A stretch of DNA of 64,000 nucleotides, from positions 1,674,001-1,738,000 of the forward strand of contig JBANDB010000014.1 in the NCBI GenBank assembly GCA_037576215.1, read 5' to 3'. The position numbers and the translations under genes are program-made. The notes beneath the pieces are model-generated. The model was not told the origin of the DNA and ran no database searches. It was given only the letters and a program-made list of their open reading frames with translations. The first letter of the stretch is position 1, and the number at the start of each line of letters is the position of its first letter. Below, piece by piece: positions 61,614 to 64,000 of the stretch. Source of the DNA: Armillaria gallica. Lineage: Eukaryota > Basidiomycota > Agaricomycetes > Agaricales > Physalacriaceae.

Positions 61614-63032
61614 TCAACGTTTGCGCTTCCCGCTTTTCCGGCTAGCTTTGCAGTTGTCGCAATACCATTTTTTGACTGAGAGGGAATCTCCGTCAAACCG
61701 GTGCAACTGAGGTGGAACTGGTAATTGAGGGTCATCCTAGAACTCCACAGCATGCAATTTAGTTAGCAACGTACCCATTCAATTTTGCAGGGTGGATTGT
61801 CGCACGCAATCATCTACATTTGACCATGTCATCAGAATCTTCCAACCAAACGGGGCTAGGCGTACCTCTCCAAAGGAAATACGCTCGCAGTAGCAATATT
61901 TAGGCTCATCGGGATCTGTGGATTCCGGCGTGTACGTGATAGGAGCGGCGGGAAGTGTGATTTTCAAGCTGGTTAATTGCTCCTCGGCAGGCGCTGTGCT
62001 GCGCTTTCTCTTTCCGCGCCGCGCGGTAGCGGTTTCAGGTGGAGCTATAATTTCAGGCTCGATAGACGGCGGAGGGGGGAGTTCATCCTCAGAATCATCA
62101 CTCATAACATTCTGTGTTCGGTTAGACCACTTCTCGGGCATGGTCACTTTCTCCAAATAGGCTTGTGCTCCGTTCTGTATAGAGGCCTTTTGTTCAACTA
62201 TAGCATGATCGATGAGGCGGATATGTCGTTTAACCTGCAGGGGTTGGTCAATGGAAACAGTGGAAGCTCGGCGAAAAGCTACACACAGCACTGTAGGTGG
62301 TTTCAGCGAGGTTGACCTTTTCCTCCCCGGCCTTGATCAATTCCTCAATCAGCCACGCAATTTGGCCTAGCATCTCTCTCGAGGTTTTGGGCTCTTTGAC
62401 GCGTTCTTGTGGTAGGAACGGTGTAGCCGGAATCTGAGGTGTACCAACAGCCAGCTGATTGTGCAGAGGCGTACTAGGTAAAGGTGCGTCCGTCGCAGTA
62501 GTTTCAGAAGCGCCTTCTGAGGCAGGAACGGCGTCAGAAAAATCATTCCCAGTGAGCTCTTTGGTAACATTGGGAGTTGTGATTTGGGCCACTGCGCGAC
62601 GATGGGCGACATAAAGCCGAATTGTATCCTGCAGTTTCTTCTGATAGTCTAGAGAAATATTTTAACGTATTCGTTTAGAAATATACAAGTGCGAACCGTG
62701 AGACTGTTGATCGAGTTCCTTAGTCAGGGATATTTGCCTCTGCGCCGTCAGCGCGAGCTGGTCAACGACTACGAACAATTTTTAGTTGAGTTTATAGAAA
62801 GCGCTGAAAGGCGCGTACCTTCGAAGTGCTCTTCCCTTACAGCTTTCCACACCTCCTGCTCCTTCTCCAGGCGTATTTGTCGCGCCTCGTCAGTTTCGTC
62901 GTCTGGCACCTTTTCCTCGTCATCAGATTGGTTTTCTGGATCCTCAAGGTGCTCAATTGGTGCCGCTTCGATGTTTACCGGGTCCGCGAAGACCTCTGAG
63001 CGCCGCCGTTTCCGAGAACGAGTACTAGACAT
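61614..63032 (-). CDS. ING/Yng2-like chromatin reader with C-terminal PHD finger; apparent frameshift in PHD end
   Basis: ING proteins bind H3K4me through the PHD finger in histone acetyltransferase or deacetylase complexes. The ATG at 63032 gives MSSTRSRKRRRSEVFADPVN and an acidic leader. After introns, LALTAQRQISLTKELDQQSH and YQKKLQDTIRLYVAHRRAV form the ING-type helical N-terminus. A long Thr/Pro/Ala linker, AYLEKVTMPEKWSNRTQNVM, acidic DDSEDELPPPP and RRGKRKRSTAP follow. The PHD has YCYCERISFGE, MIACDNPPCKIEW, and FHLSCTGLTEIP; the last Cys pair, WYCDNCKASRKSGKRKR, is in another frame, reached if the T run at 61668-61673 has seven bases. The stop given (61614) is for that reading; unshifted, the frame runs to 61460. 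About five introns. Confidence 0.78.
61668..61673. other. Apparent one-base deletion in T6 run within the PHD finger
   Basis: On the minus strand the frame SQSK-NGIATTAKLA replaces the expected SQSK-KWYCDNCK. One extra A in the run restores the final zinc-binding Cys pair. Confidence 0.75.
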
Positions 63033-64000
63033 GGTGATGGTGGATTTGAAGATGGAAGGATCCAAGCACGTGGCTGTGATCTTATGACTCGATCCGATCA
63101 TGTCTACTAATAGTAATATAGTAATACGAACTACCGATGAACGCAAGTGGCAAGGTGAACGTTCTGTAAAGGTTCTGGGTGAACGGAGTGAACGACTCTG
63201 CTCATCTTGTCTTTGTTGAAACGGAAACAAGTGTTAATGTCCTCCAAAAAGCACTATAGTTACAATTCAGGAGCCAGTGATTCCTACTAAGTACCTCAGG
63301 GCGTGATACGTCGCCGCGTACTGATTTTGCATGAAATACTCAGTGACGGGCACGACCAGTCAAATTCAAAAAAGGACTTTAAGGCAACATCGCATGGACA
63401 GGACTCCTGAAAACCGCATTGCCTGTGTCCGACATTTTCAATATGAGGATAATGTGATCTGGGCGACCGCGGCGAACATCTGACTACGTTCATGTACACC
63501 GTTCAGTTTTTAGGCATGTCGGTAGTCATACGATAGTCAGATCATACTGTGCACACAAAGCGCGGAAATAAAGCTCTTGACGGTCTAAGGATAAGTATAC
63601 AGTAGAGTTGCCCGTGAGTTCTGCCAAGGCCGAGCCACATCCCAGAATTGCAACACGATGTCGCTAAGCCGATCATCCAAGGGGCCCATCATGAAAGGCT
63701 TTCAATGCGTATTCTCAATGCCCTAGGCAGATTGCTACTTACGGGAAGTTCAGTACTAGATAATTAATCCGAAACTCCGCTCATCATGAAGATCATTCAC
63801 GCGGCCTGCCGCAAAGTAGGGCGGCGTCTGCATCGAATGAAACGTATTCCAAGGGCGAAGGTCAGTCAGTAGGTGACGGTCGGACACTTCTTGACGGGAA
63901 GCGTAGTGGTATTTGGCCAGCATGATGATTTTATGAAGAAAAGGCGGGAATATGTAATTATGGTCAATACGTGTAGCATGGTACATACAAAGGGATGTCA
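63033..64000. other. Right-edge region with no firm gene
   Basis: It should contain the ING-like promoter. A 76-codon minus-strand frame at 63756-63986 (begins MYHATRIDHNYIFPPFLHKI, ends RSFGLII) may be the 3' end of a gene that starts beyond the window, or chance. I recognise no domain, tRNA or repeat. Confidence 0.35.

Overview
This window is nuclear DNA of a filamentous basidiomycete, most likely an Agaricomycete (mushroom-forming fungus). The evidence is a dense mix of genes on both strands, each cut by many short introns of about 45-60 bases with GT...AG borders. Gene content is eukaryotic and fungal: ESCRT and COG trafficking subunits, a class V myosin, an ERT1-type Zn2Cys6/PAS regulator and a Skt5-type chitin synthase activator. 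No prokaryotic operon, IS element, CRISPR array, or convincing tRNA or rRNA gene was seen.

Layout. 0-7 kb: the 3' part of a UBR1 N-recognin E3 ligase (+), an organellar-type glutamyl-tRNA synthetase (-) and a secreted alpha-amylase with a hydrophobic tail (+). 7.3-13 kb: a complete class V myosin (-). 13.6-17.3 kb: a degenerate SRPK-like kinase (-) and the ERT1-like gluconeogenesis regulator (-). 17.3-20 kb: a gene-poor stretch I could not resolve. 20-30.9 kb: a secreted M20 peptidase (+), RNA polymerase I/III subunit AC40 (-), COG6 (+), an AN1 zinc-finger protein (-), VPS2 (+) and COG4 (-). 31-43 kb: a GH3 beta-glucosidase with PA14 insert (-), a UPF0538/C2orf76 homologue (+), a Ydj1-type DnaJ (-), a Nit2-type amidase (-), Skt5/Chs4 (-) and a JHDM1 histone demethylase (-). 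43-47 kb: an F-box-like gene (+), a decayed copy of the JHDM1 5' end, and PGK1 (-). 47-64 kb: an RGG/coiled-coil protein (+), SDA1 (+), an ADP-ribose pyrophosphatase (-), a polynucleotide phosphatase/kinase (+), an F-box/zinc-ribbon protein (-), a coiled-coil protein with a broken frame (+), NUF2 (-), a RecQ helicase (+), an ING/Yng2-like PHD protein (-) and an unknown fragment at the right edge.

Most genes are housekeeping genes packed as divergent or convergent pairs, several sharing under 120 bp between start codons: AC40/COG6, AN1/VPS2, PGK1/RGG and Nudix/PNKP. No dedicated cluster or clearly novel system is evident. The most notable sequence-level observations are three apparent one-base homopolymer frameshifts in otherwise good genes (GluRS, the 55-kb coiled-coil gene, the ING-like PHD gene), a GC-AG intron immediately after codon 4 of VPS2, a decayed direct duplicate of the JHDM1 5' end on the far side of the F-box gene, and a kinase with eroded catalytic motifs. 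All exon joins were made by eye; exact splice sites should be treated as provisional.
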